Positions 1 to 12,132 are shown, numbered from the stretch's first letter. The stretch is DNA of 64,000 nt from Nyssa sinensis (GCA_008638375.1 CM018032.1:4002501-4066500); one strand, 5' to 3'. Made by a program: numbers and translations. The notes: generated by a model not told the origin, from the letters alone.

Positions 1-694
1 GCCAATCTATCTGTCCAACCAAGTGCCAAAGCAATCACAAGGTTCCAATATGCAACAGCCATAACTGTACTATCGAACATATTGGCCATAGCTTAACATT
101 CCTTTTTTTGGGGGGAGAATCAAATTGGGCAAAAAATTAGTAGGCTGGCAAAATAAGAACGTCTTTTACAACACCATTACGTTGCTTGTCAGGCTAAGTC
201 AACCTTCCATCAAACAATTTCTCAATGAGAAACCACTGACAAGTGGACAATATCCTACTCTCTGCCATGCGTTCCACTTTTCAGATGCGTACATAGTGCA
301 ATTTTTATCCGCTTTCGTCTAATCTATTTCAACAAAACCCTTAAAATTACATCATTCTAACATTTGGAGCCATTAAGGGGTCGGTAATACTTCGTAACTA
401 AACCTGAACACTACAATATTTCTGTTGGTTGTATACTTTGACAGTTTTCTTTAACTTTCTGGTTCCATTATAGAATTGTTTCTTTTCTAAAATTCTTCAA
501 CGCAAAATTTGAATGATAAAATTAAAAAATAACTCTATCAGACTGACCGAAGAACATGATAGCACTCCAATTAGGTAGGTGAATTTTGCCAAACCACAAC
601 TTCTCTTATTTGTATTTGATCTAGTCCTGAGAATGAACACACACAAACATATTATATATACGTATGTAACAACATTCTGACGGATTCCGTGCAA
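1..694 (-). other. Probable intron 1 / downstream part of the PTP1-like gene
   Basis: This stretch is transcribed-side sequence beyond the exon 1 donor of the PTP1-like gene. It is AT-rich. Reading the minus strand at about 1-92 gives an open run containing STVMAVAYWN, which superficially recalls exon 2 of PTP1. It needs phase 1, while exon 1 ends in phase 0, and it lacks the conserved NRYxDVxPF segment, so I do not call it an exon. No other feature is seen. Confidence 0.4.
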
Positions 695-696
695 AC

Positions 697-897
697 CTGT
701 AGGGTAAGGAACTCCTCATGGATCTCTTCCGGCATCTGGAGCTTGTCCTTAAAAAATTTGAGAGCTTCGGAGCAGTAGCGCAACTGATCGGACGTGAGCG
801 CGGGTCTCGGCAGAGAATCATCAGAGAAATAGAAGGGCGTGGCCGAAGAAGACGAGGAGCCTGTGATGGGTTTTCCGGCGGACGCGGCGGTTGCCAT
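697..897 (-). CDS. PTP1: PTP1-like protein tyrosine phosphatase, exon 1 (partial)
   Basis: This is the first coding exon of a tyrosine-specific protein phosphatase, the enzyme family that removes phosphate from phosphotyrosine and, in Arabidopsis PTP1, dampens MAP kinase signalling. The 67 codons begin MATAASAGKP and end at a consensus donor (CAG|GTTTGC, donor bases 695-696) after the residues EFLTLQ. The segment LTSDQLRYCSEALKFFKDKL aligns with my memory of the Arabidopsis PTP1 N-terminus (SDQL, ALxxFxxK, HEFxxLQ). The catalytic HCSAGxGRTG loop lies in later exons that are not in this window. An in-frame ATG exists further upstream at 1134, but the reading there is not family-like and I treat it as 5' UTR. 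Serine-rich low-complexity residues follow the start. The next exon would begin in phase 0, and I could not place it in 1-694. Confidence 0.72.
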
Positions 898-1217
898 CGC
901 CGATTTCCGGCTGCGAGTGCGAGAGGAAATGACGTTCCCCGTGGCTGTAATGGCTTTGGTTAACCTCCGTCGTTTTATTCTCAAATCGTTGTGTCCCACC
1001 AATGAACCATACGAGATACGATGCCGTTGGTTTCCATTTTGTATTGCCCCCTCTCTAAGCATGGGAGCTTTGGACCAAAACTGCGCAGAACCCCACTTCC
1101 ACTTGTTTAAAAAAAATAATGTTTCATTCACCATTTAAAAAAAGTCAAATCATATAAACGGACTTAGATAAAAAAAAAAAAAAAAGCCAAATTGGATATA
1201 TTCGGATCCATAGAAAA

Positions 1218-1425
1218 TTTAGCGGCGCTTGGATAGTGATTTAGATATAATTTTTTAAAAAATATTTTTAAAAATTTTGTAATTAATTTTTTAAAAACTG
1301 TGAAAATGTATTTAGATATGATAATCTAAATTATAAAAAATTAAAATTAATAACTTGACAAACGCATATCCCACGTTTTGAAATTAAACATCTGTTTTTG
1401 AAAACGTAAACAAACGAAACCTAAA
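1218..1425 (+). mobile_element. Three-copy MITE family, copy 1
   Basis: This is a roughly 210-bp AT-rich element beginning GCGCTTGGATAGTGATTTAG and ending near AACAAACGAAACC. It closely resembles 11930-12132 (opposite orientation) and 53637-53848 (same orientation). The ends are weakly inverted (GCGCTTGG against the complement of CAAACGAAG). It lies only about 320 bp upstream of the PTP1-like start codon. The length, copy number and lack of coding potential fit a non-autonomous DNA transposon, but I could not define a convincing target duplication. Confidence 0.6.
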
Positions 1426-1917
1426 TATCCTACTCCTAAATTTGAAATATGTTCAGATAAAATGTCTAAATATGTTTTTATATTTTATTTTTATACTTAG
1501 ATTGGTATAATTATGAATAAAAAAGAATTGATGCAAAGTTCGTGACATGTATTTTGAATATATAAATAAAAACATATGAACTCATAAAGTGTGTGTTTAA
1601 CATTCTAATTTTAACAATTTGGTATTTAGACTCTCTTATCATTCCTAAACACAAGAGATCTTGTTACCCAATTAAAGTTTTCAGCTCTTCAATTTTCAAT
1701 CGCATTAATGCTCAGATGGATGTAGTCACGAGTTTTCACTTAACACACTTACATAGACTAATGTTTTAGAATAGAATTAGCCAACATGACAAATCGACAA
1801 ATTTTATCATTTCAATTTGCATGCGTGCACATTAATTTCTAAAGTGTGGGTTCAAAACTTAGGTGGCACTATATAACTCGATCCATTATAGGGCTATTGG
1901 TGGATTATTTATATTTT

Positions 1918-2417
1918 GGGTAAATTATATGAATTTCTTCTTAAATTTTTGACAATTATACTAACTTCTTTTGAAATTTATAGAATTATACTCATATCCC
2001 TTATTTAATCAGACAAACTACAAATACTCATCTCCCGTTAATTTTCTTTTTCAAAATAACAAAGCTACCTCTTTCATTTTTTTCAATTTTTTTCTAACCT
2101 TTTTAAAGAAATTTTATTTTATATAAAAAATAAATTTAAAATAAATAATTTATTTTCATTTTATATAAAAGTAAATTTAAGGTTTTAATCCATATTTAGT
2201 TGAAAATAAAAAAAAAAATTGCAAAAAAAAAATTATCAAAATTTTTTAAATGTAAAAAAAAATTGACATTGACAATTTTGAAAAAAAAATTTTGAGTGGA
2301 GGAAGGTATTTATAATTATCAGGTAAAATAGGAGAAATTAGTATAATTTCTACATAAACTTCATAGGAAGTCAGTGTAATTATCAGAAATTTTAAAAAAT
2401 ATCAATGTAATTTATCC
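1918..2417. mobile_element. MULE-type foldback MITE with 9-bp target duplication
   Basis: This is a 500-bp element whose two ends, GGGTAAATTA and TAATTTATCC, are inverted repeats extending imperfectly for about 80-100 bp inward. It is flanked on both sides by the same nine bases, TTATATTTT (1909-1917 and 2418-2426). Long inverted repeats with 9-bp target duplications are characteristic of Mutator-like elements. There is no coding capacity. The element at 43900-44329 shares the terminal motif. Confidence 0.75.
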
Positions 2418-2889
2418 TTATATTTTAAAATAAATTTTACAAACGAGGTTGTATTTTCTTATAAAAGTTTGTCCCTCCTAAAAATAAATTATACTTCAGT
2501 GCTAAGTATATATGTTGTTTTAAAAAAGTTCGAAGCTAATCCTACTCCCACATGTCCACTTTTACTCAAAAAAATATATTTTGATTATTAAAAGAAAATT
2601 GTTTTAGAAGTGTAAGTGGATATTGGGGAGTCTCAATATACATGGTTAAAAGCACTGTTCAGTCATTGACGTTGACAAAAAGGGAGGGAAAGGCAAAGTT
2701 GCATTTGAATTTTAGTTTTTTTTTTTCTTAATTTATTTGAATTTTAGTTGGGCCCTTAGACTTTAATTATACTTGTTGGACCTTTTTCCTCTTGCCTTTT
2801 CATGTACCCTTTAAGACAAATGCAAAGCCCAAATCTGATCCGTAAAATCTGCAAGGGTGCCGTATAATAAAAAAGGTTCTACACACAGG

Positions 2890-3085
2890 GCTAGGCCTGT
2901 AAACGGGCCGGGCCCAATCCAGCCCGACTAATAAGGCTCGATCCCAATTCATTAAAAACTAATTAAATGAGTCAGGGAATAGATTCGTTGGATAATACTT
3001 GTTAAAAACCCAATTCGTTAAATCGTTAACAAGCACACACACACTCTCTCTAACACAATATTGAAATTAGAATATTTAACCTCCT

Positions 3086-3122
<37 letters not shown>

Positions 3123-3719
3123 TTGTGCTATGAAAATGTTTTAGAAATCACTTTATAGAATTGTTTCATGAATCTAGCTATTAATACCCGATTCCATTAA
3201 ATGAACATTTTATTAAAATCATTATAAACATTTTTTTGTCTTGGATAAGTAATCTTTATTTCTTTTTATGTCATTTTTATTATATGTCATTTTTATTTTA
3301 TTTCCTATTATATTTAGGAGCAAGGAAATATTTTGTAAGCCTAAATTCTTGATAAAAATCAAAATATTTCTAGATGACAATTATTATCGTTTTACTATTC
3401 ATCATGTGTCCGATCGTAAGAATGAAATATACAAATAATAATGGCTATCACATAGAACAGTTTCAATCAACAATAATATAATTGAGGCCAATAAAATCTT
3501 TTATTTGTAAAGCCAAGTTAGACTACTCCAAATAGAAGAAATAGCTCCCAATTTTATTTTTTTTGCAAATGGGATCGGGTTTTGGAGTCAAAGACTGGAA
3601 TCCGGATATAGTTGAGGCAGGTCTCAGTGGGTTCGGATCCGGGTCTAGACCCGTTTAAACTTGGCAGGTTCAGGTCCGGATCTTATAAGGTTTATCCAAA
3701 CCTGGCCCATTGACATGCC
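2890..3719. mobile_element. hAT-like non-autonomous element
   Basis: This 830-bp region starts GCTAGGCCTGTAAACGGGCC and ends GGCCCATTGACATGCC, giving imperfect terminal inverted repeats of the 'TGTAAACGGGCCGGGCC' kind common in plant hAT-type MITEs. The flanking octamers CACACAGG (2882-2889) and TACACAGG (3720-3727) match at 7 of 8 positions, consistent with an 8-bp hAT target duplication. The interior is non-coding and contains an (AT)n run at 3091-3116. Confidence 0.6.
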
Positions 3720-3727
3720 TACACAGG

Positions 3728-4929
3728 ACCGACTCCATAGAATTTGGTAAATGAAGTTTTTATTTTTTTAATATTAAATAATATACATTATAGTTTAAAA
3801 ATTGTAATATTATTCAATAAAAAATATAAATATTGAATAAAACTCTAAGAATATAGTTCTTACATAATTCAACAAATTGAGTAAAGAAAATTCAAAATAG
3901 AACTCTACTAATAAAATTTATAAAAACTATAAACTAACTACCACAAAAGAATTATTTACGTTTTTTTTTTTTTTAAATAAATAGTAAAATTGTGATTAAT
4001 TTGAAATAGGACTCTTCTACTTAAATTTACAAAATATATAAGTTGGGCAATACAAAAAAAAAAAAAAAACTATTCATGTATTTTTATCAAATGTAATTAG
4101 CCTCACTTAAATTATTCTACTTAAAGTTGAACTTTTATGAAACCTTCTTTGTGAAACTTAAACTTGTATACATGAATTTGTTTTGCATTGCCGATTCCAG
4201 GTAGTTGTAGTGACTATTGCATATTTGCACACGTCAATTGGAAATAGAGATGGCAGAATTGGTGTTAGATGTAGCCATTTGTAACATGGTTAAATCAGCT
4301 GAAAAGGCTTGAGAGCTCAAATTTGGGCTTGACTAAGCAATAGTGTAATAAATATATGAAGGAGAGACTTGGAAAAATCTGAAAGAAAATCCTAGATATT
4401 AATAAAGTGAAAGTATAATGTAATCTTTTTTTTTTTTACTTTTCTAGAGAGATAGTCATTAGTGAAATCTAAAAAAGGGGGATTTCCACTTTTTATGGGA
4501 ATGTTCTTTTATTTTACTCAACTTTGGCCCCTTTTTGAAGCCAGACCCTCCAAAATCTTCACCAAAAACAATCCAAGCCAAACGAATAAACTCTTAACAC
4601 TAAACAAAACAGAAAAAATAAATAAATATAAAAGAACAAATTGACGAATATACATACATACATACATACATACATACATAGCAAAGACAGTATAAAAGAA
4701 CAAATTGACTGTCCTCTTTGTCTTCATAGATTGATCTCTCACAGACGTACATTTGGCATAGCTAGAGTGGTCCTCGAGCCCCGCTTCCCACTTTTTCCGC
4801 CATCAATTTCAGTTCAGTAAAGTTAGCTTCGGACATAGCATTCTTATCGCATTGATGATTGCACTCCCAAAGTGGATCAATTATTTGGACCATATTGAGT
4901 TAAATTGAAAGTCACATCCCCAAAAGTAT

Positions 4930-4965
<36 letters not shown>

Positions 4966-6380
4966 ATGCTGAACTTTTATCAGTAGAGGGTTTGCTCTCT
5001 GTCACCTATTGAATACTCAAAAAACGATATCAGAGAGTTACCGGATTGACTCTGACAGTAACCACTCCGATGATTAAGTCAAAAAAATTGTAAAGAAAGA
5101 CTGAAAGTAAAAGTGATTGAATGACTGTAAATTGAAATTGCATATCTTAGGGTCCAATTTATAGGATACGAATTTTCCTAGGTTGATTAAGATTCAACCT
5201 CGTGAAAATAGGAATTTGATTATCGTCAAAGAAAGATAGTTACCATGTAGAACACTGCGCTCCATAGGAAGTGGAAGTTATCCAGGAATGACAGTTTTCT
5301 CGTTGCACACTGTTTCCTTATCTTTAGCTCGATAGGGGCACTTGAGACGAAAATCAGTTCAGGATTCAATTGTGCATGTGCTCGGTACCTTTTGAGCTGA
5401 AAGTGAGCTTGAGGGTTGTGCGGGGTTCCAAGCTAAGGAGCTCTGGAGTCCATATGAGTAAGCTTGCCTTGGATAGACGAGCTCTGTCTGTTCTGTGTGT
5501 ATACATGTTGTACAGGAACTGATCTGTCACTTTATGGTATATCATATATATGTGTGTGTGTGTGACTTATCATCTGACTATAATGATTATTAAAACCAAT
5601 TCATTGATTAATTATTTTATAAAATAAAATCAAAGTTGTCGTAAGTCGGTGACAGATATAATAATTATGATTACAAAAATCAAAGAATTATTATTAATTT
5701 TTTTTATAAAAAATTCATGAAAATGTAACAAATTTGAAGGAAGCTAACTCCTATTTAGCCTTTAAAAAATCAAGCCAAATAACTTTACAAAATTCTAATT
5801 TTACAAAACTTTAATCCGTTTTTAACTATTTTATCATGCCTAATATAAACCATGAAAACTTGAAAAGGACAAACGGTGCAGGGTAGGGTCAATCTCAGGG
5901 GTGTGTTAGGAAGAAGTGCCGGCCTAATGCCAAAGTTGGAGCACTATCTTAAAACTCCAAGGGCGTGAGGCCATAATGTGTTGTCACATCCCAACTCCCC
6001 CCCACTAATACTCGATCTGGTGATCATCCCCATCCACTATTTCGTCCTCTGGGACCCCACTTGACCTGTGCAGGTGAATTTTTTTTATAGAATACGACAC
6101 ACATTCTTTGTAATGACATTCAATACATGGTCCCCTAAGAAGTAGTAACTTTTGCATTTACAATATTTATGATGGGCTTGCTTCTTATCATTGTCAAATT
6201 AGTATTCATTCAAATTAATTCAATAAAATTTTATTTTAATTATTTAATTTTTTCAATTAAATTATAAATTATTTCGATATGAATCAGATTGTTCTTTTTA
6301 ACCGATGCATATACTAATTTTTTTTATACATGATAATACCATTTTAATTAATTTTTTCTCATTTTATCTTTTATAAATAC
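3728..6380. other. AT-rich intergenic stretch with microsatellites
   Basis: No gene is supported here. It contains a (CATA)n run at about 4650-4680, a (TA)n run at 4932-4962 and a short (TG)n at about 5551-5564. A 19-bp stretch is repeated on either side of the CATA run (about 4626-4644 and 4691-4709). A more GC-rich, unclassified patch lies at 5870-6075. Confidence 0.5.
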
Positions 6381-6382
6381 TA

Positions 6383-6594
6383 CTCCTACCGTCTCATAAA
6401 TGTATATATTTTTAATTTTATCTTTTCTTTTGCCTTACCATATATTTATCTCAACATTCTTATTTTAGTCCTACTCAATTTATTAACATGTTATTTCTTA
6501 ACTATCTAACATTCTATAAAGCATCACACATTAGTACTGGCCATACTACATTTTTTACAAACATTTACTTTATAGTTACTTTCACAACAGGGAG
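6383..6594. mobile_element. Degenerate Stowaway-like MITE
   Basis: The left end reads CTCCTACCGTCTCATAAATG and the right end ACAGGGAG. Both recall the Stowaway CTCCCTCCGTCCC / GGGACGGAGGGAG termini with substitutions. A TA dinucleotide flanks each side (6381-6382 and 6595-6596), matching the Tc1/mariner target preference. At 212 bp it has the usual size. It lies downstream of the MATE gene. Confidence 0.55.
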
Positions 6595-6929
6595 TAATTG
6601 ATTTTGCTTTGACAGTATGAATACCCTTCCCTTTTTTTTTTTAAATCAGTAGGGCTGCATAACCTTTATCCTACCCATATATCCCTTAACTCAGATGAAG
6701 ATATGACTTGATTGTAGCTTTGCTTTTAGTTGATAGTAAGTTTTTTTTTCATGGAAATGAGAGTGGGGTAGGAGGAGGAGGCAAGCTTTGTAAAGAGAGA
6801 ATATATTGCCAAGCACCCTAGGGAACACGAATCAATATCCCCACTTATGTGCTGCTTTTGGATGGTTTTGGCAGGCACGTTTTGTTCACATGCCCATTTT
6901 GAGGAGTGGTATTTTATAACTTATGCATA

Positions 6930-7389
6930 TTTACCTACATCTTTGTCTAAATAAAATATAACACATTGCTAACCCTTCCCTAAAACTAGCAGGAAATACT
7001 GCTATATTCGCAACCCTTTTTTTTATTTTTGTGTTTCTGCCCAACAGTGGCACAAAAAGTAAAACATAGAGAGGCATCAAAAATGGGGCAACTATATGAA
7101 GCACAGTTTCTGTACATATAAACCAAACCAAAATGTTGCTTAGTCTTAAAACATTTAATACAGTGAAAACACTTGTATGGGACATGACATTCTCTGCCTG
7201 CAACAAACAGCTCAGTGATAATCCCATGCTTCAAAAAAATACAAGCTTCAAATAAGGCACAAGGCTCGCCCTCAAAAAGCATCTAAACAACAAAAAGAAA
7301 TCCAGAAAGCTAACAGCATCCCCACACATTCCAATTTCCTCTCTCCTCTTTCTCTCTCTAAAGTTATCATCCATGCTGTCATTTTCTCT
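6930..7389 (-). other. Probable 3' UTR of the MATE transporter gene
   Basis: This lies immediately downstream of the stop codon on the minus strand. A minus-strand AATAAA is present at about 7022-7027, some 360 bases past the stop, and could be the polyadenylation signal. Open frames crossing this interval have no recognisable protein features. Confidence 0.35.
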
Positions 7390-10300
7390 CTACAAAACAT
7401 CATCTATGTTATCATCAGTCCGAGACGCCAAGAACCCTTTTCTCTCCTCATCATTGTCAATTTTCTCTTTCATCCCATTGCTAACACACATCTCCAAACC
7501 AGTAAGCCCCTTAGCCTTCAAGGCCTCACCTTCCCAGTCCGTACAGACCAACACTACATAGAGAATTGACACAGCACATGCGGCTTGTGCCGAAAGGAGC
7601 CCGAACCATAGCCCGCTGAAGCCGACGTTGAGCCAAAAGGCTAAGCCGACGGCTACGGGAGTGCCCACACAGTAAAATGAGCCGAGATTGATACGGGCAG
7701 CCACGGCTGGCCTGGCAGTGCCACGTAGGATGCCACAGCCAGTTGTTTGTGGACAGTTGCCAAGCTCACACAGCCCCATGATTGGCATAACTGATGCAAC
7801 TAGGGCCTTGAGCTTATGTTCTGTTGTGAAAAGGGCACCCCAGCTTTCTCTAAAGATAACTGTCCATATCACATTGATGACACCAATCACGAATGCACAA
7901 GCCAGTGCAACCATTGCAGCCAGCTTCGCCTTGTATGGTTTCCCAGCTCCAAGTTCATTTCCTACCTGCACATACATACAAACCAGTTTGAATATGAGAA
8001 AGTATGAATCTTTTGCACATAAATTTAAAAGTTAATTCAGAACATAAACCCCTACATAATCATGATCTTTTATACACATAAATGGGTGTGAAAGATCATA
8101 CAAAAAAGATATTTCAACGTCACAAAAATCTATTGGGACCCATATTTGTTCTAAAGGATAGCCATTATTCGACATGGTGTAACATATTCCAAAGAAAAAA
8201 TTGTCAACTAATGCTGAAATCAAAAGGACGATCACATAACAAAGACCATGCGTGGTTCACTTTTTGTTGGTTAAGCAATTTCATCACATACCCAATGGAA
8301 TGATGATAGCTTGGGCCAAAAAAGGTGGAACATGAAAAGGAATGTAGACGACTGAACACTTGTCCTATGCTTGATTTGTCCAATCACATTACATTTGTGA
8401 GCTAGTTAGGTGTCCTACAAGTGGAAGTGTGATGCAATCAAAATAACAGATCAAAAGCACAATCTTCAAGCACTTGATGAAGAATTCTTCTACTGATATA
8501 CACACACACACCCAAGCATGGGCTACATGCCCCCCAAACCATCTCTAATGCAAAACCTCACTGGGCTGGGCCATATAAAGAAAAAGCAAACAAAAGTATG
8601 GCTCCACCATATGCTTATATAGTTGAAACTAAAGTGAATCTTGGAGGTTTAGTATGAGTCTGTGAACTCACAACATAAATTCAATTATCACAAAAGAAAA
8701 ATAAAATAAAATTTCTATAGAAAGAGAAGTCTTATAGAAAGTTCAAAATGATGTAATGATAGTAGCAATTTTTATAATTATGCAGAATATATAATATTTT
8801 TGAAATGGCAATACGAATTAGAGAAATGTTTAGTGTACCGGATTTGTTTATCTATTTTTGATTTAAATTTAAAGAATAATTACGATAATTCATGTCACTA
8901 GCATAGAATTTCTCTACATATTCTCATTTTGTATAAAACATTATGCATCCAAAATTCTATATGTATATAACACTACTGATTTGTTCTGCTGCAATGATTT
9001 ATATTCTTTTTAGCAAGGGTATTGCATAATGAAAAAATGTTACTCTCATTTAAAATCTCAATTAATACTTTCTTATTTATATTTTTTTTCTGATTAATTT
9101 GTAAGACATAATACATTTTCTTACTTTTAGATATAAAAATAAATATATAGCATTTTTCTCTGTAAAATAAATGTAAATTAAGCTTAAAAAAGTGTTGCCA
9201 AATTATTAATCTAACAGTATAAAACTAGCAAACTTACTGGATAACCTTGCAAATAAAGATTTTTGTGAGACCAATGGCAATGTACAACTAAGAAAGCACT
9301 AAGTCCAGCTGTTAACAACAGAAAATGCTCTCACAACAGGATTTCTACAAATTATATACTTTTTACAATTTGTACAATAGCACTAGTCAAATAAGTTAAA
9401 TGTTAGTCTTACCTTTATATTTTACTAAAATTGTTTACTTTCATGAGTTAACAGTATTGTATTAGTTAGATATTACATGATGTCATCGTAATGTGATATT
9501 CAACCAATATAAGACTACCAACTCACGAAGGTAAACACTTTCGATAGAGTTTTTAAGTAAGTTTATCATTATTGGTCAAATAAATAGCCCATGTACTGAG
9601 TTGATTCCTTTGAGTCAACTCAGAACTGGGTGAAGAAAAAACAAAAACATGATTTATGTCTGAGTTGTTCAAATTCAAACGAGTCACTAATTAAAATCAA
9701 CTCATTGAGTTGATCAAATATAAGATTTCATTATGTGTGTGTATAAAATATAAAATAAAAATACTTACTCTGGTAGAGACACAGCCAGCCAAAGCCATTG
9801 GAACAGTGTACATGAGGCTAGTGGTCTGTATGAGAATCCCAGTGGCGGCCACAGCGAGTCTAGGATTCGGCAAGTACCCAGCTAGGACGGTCACGATCTC
9901 ATACCACCACCACTCCAAACAAATCCCAATACAACTCGGCACTGCCAATCTCAGCAGCGGGCCCAACCCACCACATACCTCTCCAATCCCAGCCGTCCAT
10001 CTCCACTCCCACCTCCCGTACACGTACACGTACCCGGCCATCAGCACCACCATGTGCAGGTTCGTCAGCACCGAAGCCATTGCCACCCCTGGCACCCCGA
10101 GCCCCATCACCACCACCAACACAAAATTTAACGGTATGTGAAACAACACCGCAATTAAAGTGCAGTACATCATGGGTTTCGCCCTCGTCACCCCCTGTGA
10201 CCGGAGATAAACTCTCAAGGGTTGTAGCATAGTGTTCGTTAAAAGGTCTGGGAGGGAATAGATGCAGTAAGTCGCAGCCATTGCTGTAATTTCCCTATCT

Positions 10301-10812
10301 TGGCCCATGGACACCATGATGCTCCCCAGATTGATCCATAAGAGACTGATGGGGATGATTGCTAGTAGAAGTATTAAGATCATGCGTTGGAGAGAGAGCG
10401 AGAGTACGTCCCAGTTGTTGCTGCCGTAGGCTTGGCTGCACACGGGCTCGAGCCCTGAGGCTAGACCGACTAAAACAGAGTAGCCGGTGATATTCGTGAA
10501 GCCTATAGAGAGGGCTCCACCGGCGAGCTCTAAGCTTCCGAGTCTGCCCAAGAACAGAACTGAGACTACGGCTCGAACGTAGACCAAACAGTTCATCGTT
10601 GTAATGGGCAAAGCCATAGCCCATAACTCTTTAAGCTCTTCTACCACCTGGTTTAAACCAATATCACAAAACCAAATAAAGAGACAATACATGTATGTGT
10701 ATATATTGAGAGAGAGAGAGAGAGAGAGAGAGAAGAAATGGTTTGCTTTAGGGGTTACCAGCGATGGGGAGGGGAGTTTGTGGAAAGAAAAATCTGGGTT
10801 TTTATCTGCCAT
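7390..10812 (-). CDS. DTX54: MATE efflux transporter, DETOXIFICATION 54 type (3 exons)
   Basis: This is a multidrug and toxic compound extrusion (MATE) transporter, an antiporter-type integral membrane protein of about 12 helices that exports small organic molecules. Exons on the minus strand are 10759-10812, 9769-10647 and 7390-7965 (18, 293 and 191 codons), and all junctions are phase 0 with GT-AG ends. Intron 1 (111 bp) has no in-frame stop, so the raw reading runs through it; splicing joins HKLPSPSL to VVEELKELW, as in the Arabidopsis DTX54 family. Intron 2 is 1803 bp, and splicing restores the MATE motif [14 protein letters not shown] across residues 311/312. Other family marks are [31 protein letters not shown] and [11 protein letters not shown]. 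The predicted protein is 502 residues, normal for the family, with a hydrophilic C-terminus rich in acidic residues. I see no frameshift or premature stop. The substrate cannot be inferred. Confidence 0.93.
7966..9768 (-). other. Intron 2 of the MATE transporter gene
   Basis: This 1803-bp phase-0 intron has donor AGA|GTAAGT and acceptor TGTGCAG|GTAGG on the minus strand. It is AT-rich. Open frames inside it have no family resemblance. No transposon with clear ends was seen in it. Confidence 0.8.
10648..10758 (-). other. Intron 1 of the MATE gene, with (CT)n microsatellite
   Basis: This 111-bp intron lies between CTG|GTAACC and AACCAG|GTGGTAG on the minus strand. Its length is a multiple of three and it carries no in-frame stop, so retention would insert 37 residues rather than truncate. 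It holds a (CT)n run (GA on the plus strand, 10708-10733). Confidence 0.8.
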
Positions 10813-11390
10813 TGTTGAAGCTTGAGAAATGGTTTCAAAACCCTCTTAAAGAGGCATGTAATCACTGCAAAATATTGATTCAAACAGTAAGCAAAACGAA
10901 ACCCAAGCAATATTTCTTCAATATATTTTCCATTATTTATGTCTCTATATATCAGTTTTTCATTCATAAATGAGATTTCGGATTTTGGGTAGAATAAGAA
11001 ACGGCTAGGAATGGTGAAGAAACATTAAACATGAGAACCAAAAGACTGTAAATTGAAGAGAGAAAGGAAAGTTAAAGTACACAGTAGGTATTGTTTTGTA
11101 TCCAATCTTTGATCTTCCAGGTCTGCGGACTATAGTTTGAAGTCTGACGAGATTTATAGCAAAGAGTGAGATAAAGAAAAGCTAGGGACTTGCTTATGGC
11201 GGCGACTGTGACCTAAATTTATAGGGGGTGCTGGAACAGAGGAGAGCAGAGAGGACAGAGGGAAAAGGAAAGCTTTTAGTTTTGAGAGAGAGGGAGAGAG
11301 AGATAGTGAAAGAAAGCGACGGAGGGAGAGGGAATGGAGAGGCGCTGGGGGGTTTCTGCTTTCGACCACCTCCGCAGTTATAGAGTACTT
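10813..11390 (-). promoter_or_regulatory. Leader and core promoter region of the MATE gene
   Basis: Upstream of the start codon, the minus strand shows a pyrimidine-rich tract (CTCTCTCTCCCTCTCTCTC type, about 11270-11335). Such Y-patch or CT-rich leaders are common near plant transcription starts. TATA-like stretches on the minus strand are CTCTATAAC (11378-11386) and CCTATAAATTT (about 11213-11223). A consensus-like acceptor TATTTTGCAG about 60 bases before the ATG suggests a 5' UTR intron. The start site itself cannot be fixed by eye. Confidence 0.4.
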
Positions 11391-11929
11391 AAAGGGAGAG
11401 AAAGTGGGACATAAAAAAGGAGAGAGAGACTGTGAAGAAAACGGTAAAAAGATGGAGAGTCGGTACAGAGACTATTTTGTTAACTGTGGTTAAGGTCTTC
11501 GGGGTTGACTCATCATCTTCGGTCAATTCTATTGCTAATTGTCCCACCAAAATCTTTCTATATCAGCATGGGTTTGGCCTAAGGATCCGATGGATAATCT
11601 GATTTGTATAGTCTAAATCAGATTTCACCCATCATACTGGTTCAGTGCACTTAGTTGATTAAGCCAGACATTTCATACGGTGGATTTTCATCCCTTTTTT
11701 TTTTTGGTTTTCAGTTGGTACTGATTGATACTATATGCTGATAGTAATGGGGGAAGTTTTATTTAGAAGAAGAAGCTGAACCAGAGAGGGACATGGCTGC
11801 TTCATGTTATGTCTCTTCACCATGGTCCACTGCCCATTTTGGTTTCAAATATTTGGAGGCTTTTGTTTGTAAATCTTTCATTGTTTAGATTTTGTAATAG
11901 CAGGGGAGAATTCACAATCAATTTAAAAT

Positions 11930-12132
11930 CTTTAATTGTTTTTTATGTTTTTAAAAATGAATTTTTAATTTAAAAACGCGAGATACGCATTTGGCAAGTT
12001 ATGAATTTTAATTTTTTATAATTTAGATGATCATATCCAAATGTATTTTTACAGTTTTTAAAAAAATTAATTATAAAGTTTTTAAAAATATTTTTTAAAA
12101 AATTATATCTGAATCACTATCCAAGCATTAGT
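11930..12132 (-). mobile_element. Three-copy MITE family, copy 2 (inverted)
   Basis: The reverse complement of this stretch matches 1218-1425 and 53637-53848 along most of its length. It includes the poly-T/A core, the ATATGATAATYTAAAT segment, and the end CACTATCCAAGCATTAG, which corresponds to the GCGCTTGGATAGTG end of copy 1. It is non-coding. Confidence 0.6.

Noticed and set aside
1..92. Possible exon 2 of the PTP1-like gene (minus strand, STVMAVAYWN reading)
   Set aside because: The reading needs a phase that does not fit exon 1, and it lacks the conserved NRYxDVxPF segment expected there.
6931..7282. Two overlapping minus-strand ORFs downstream of the MATE gene
   Set aside because: They lie in the probable 3' UTR and have no recognisable motifs.
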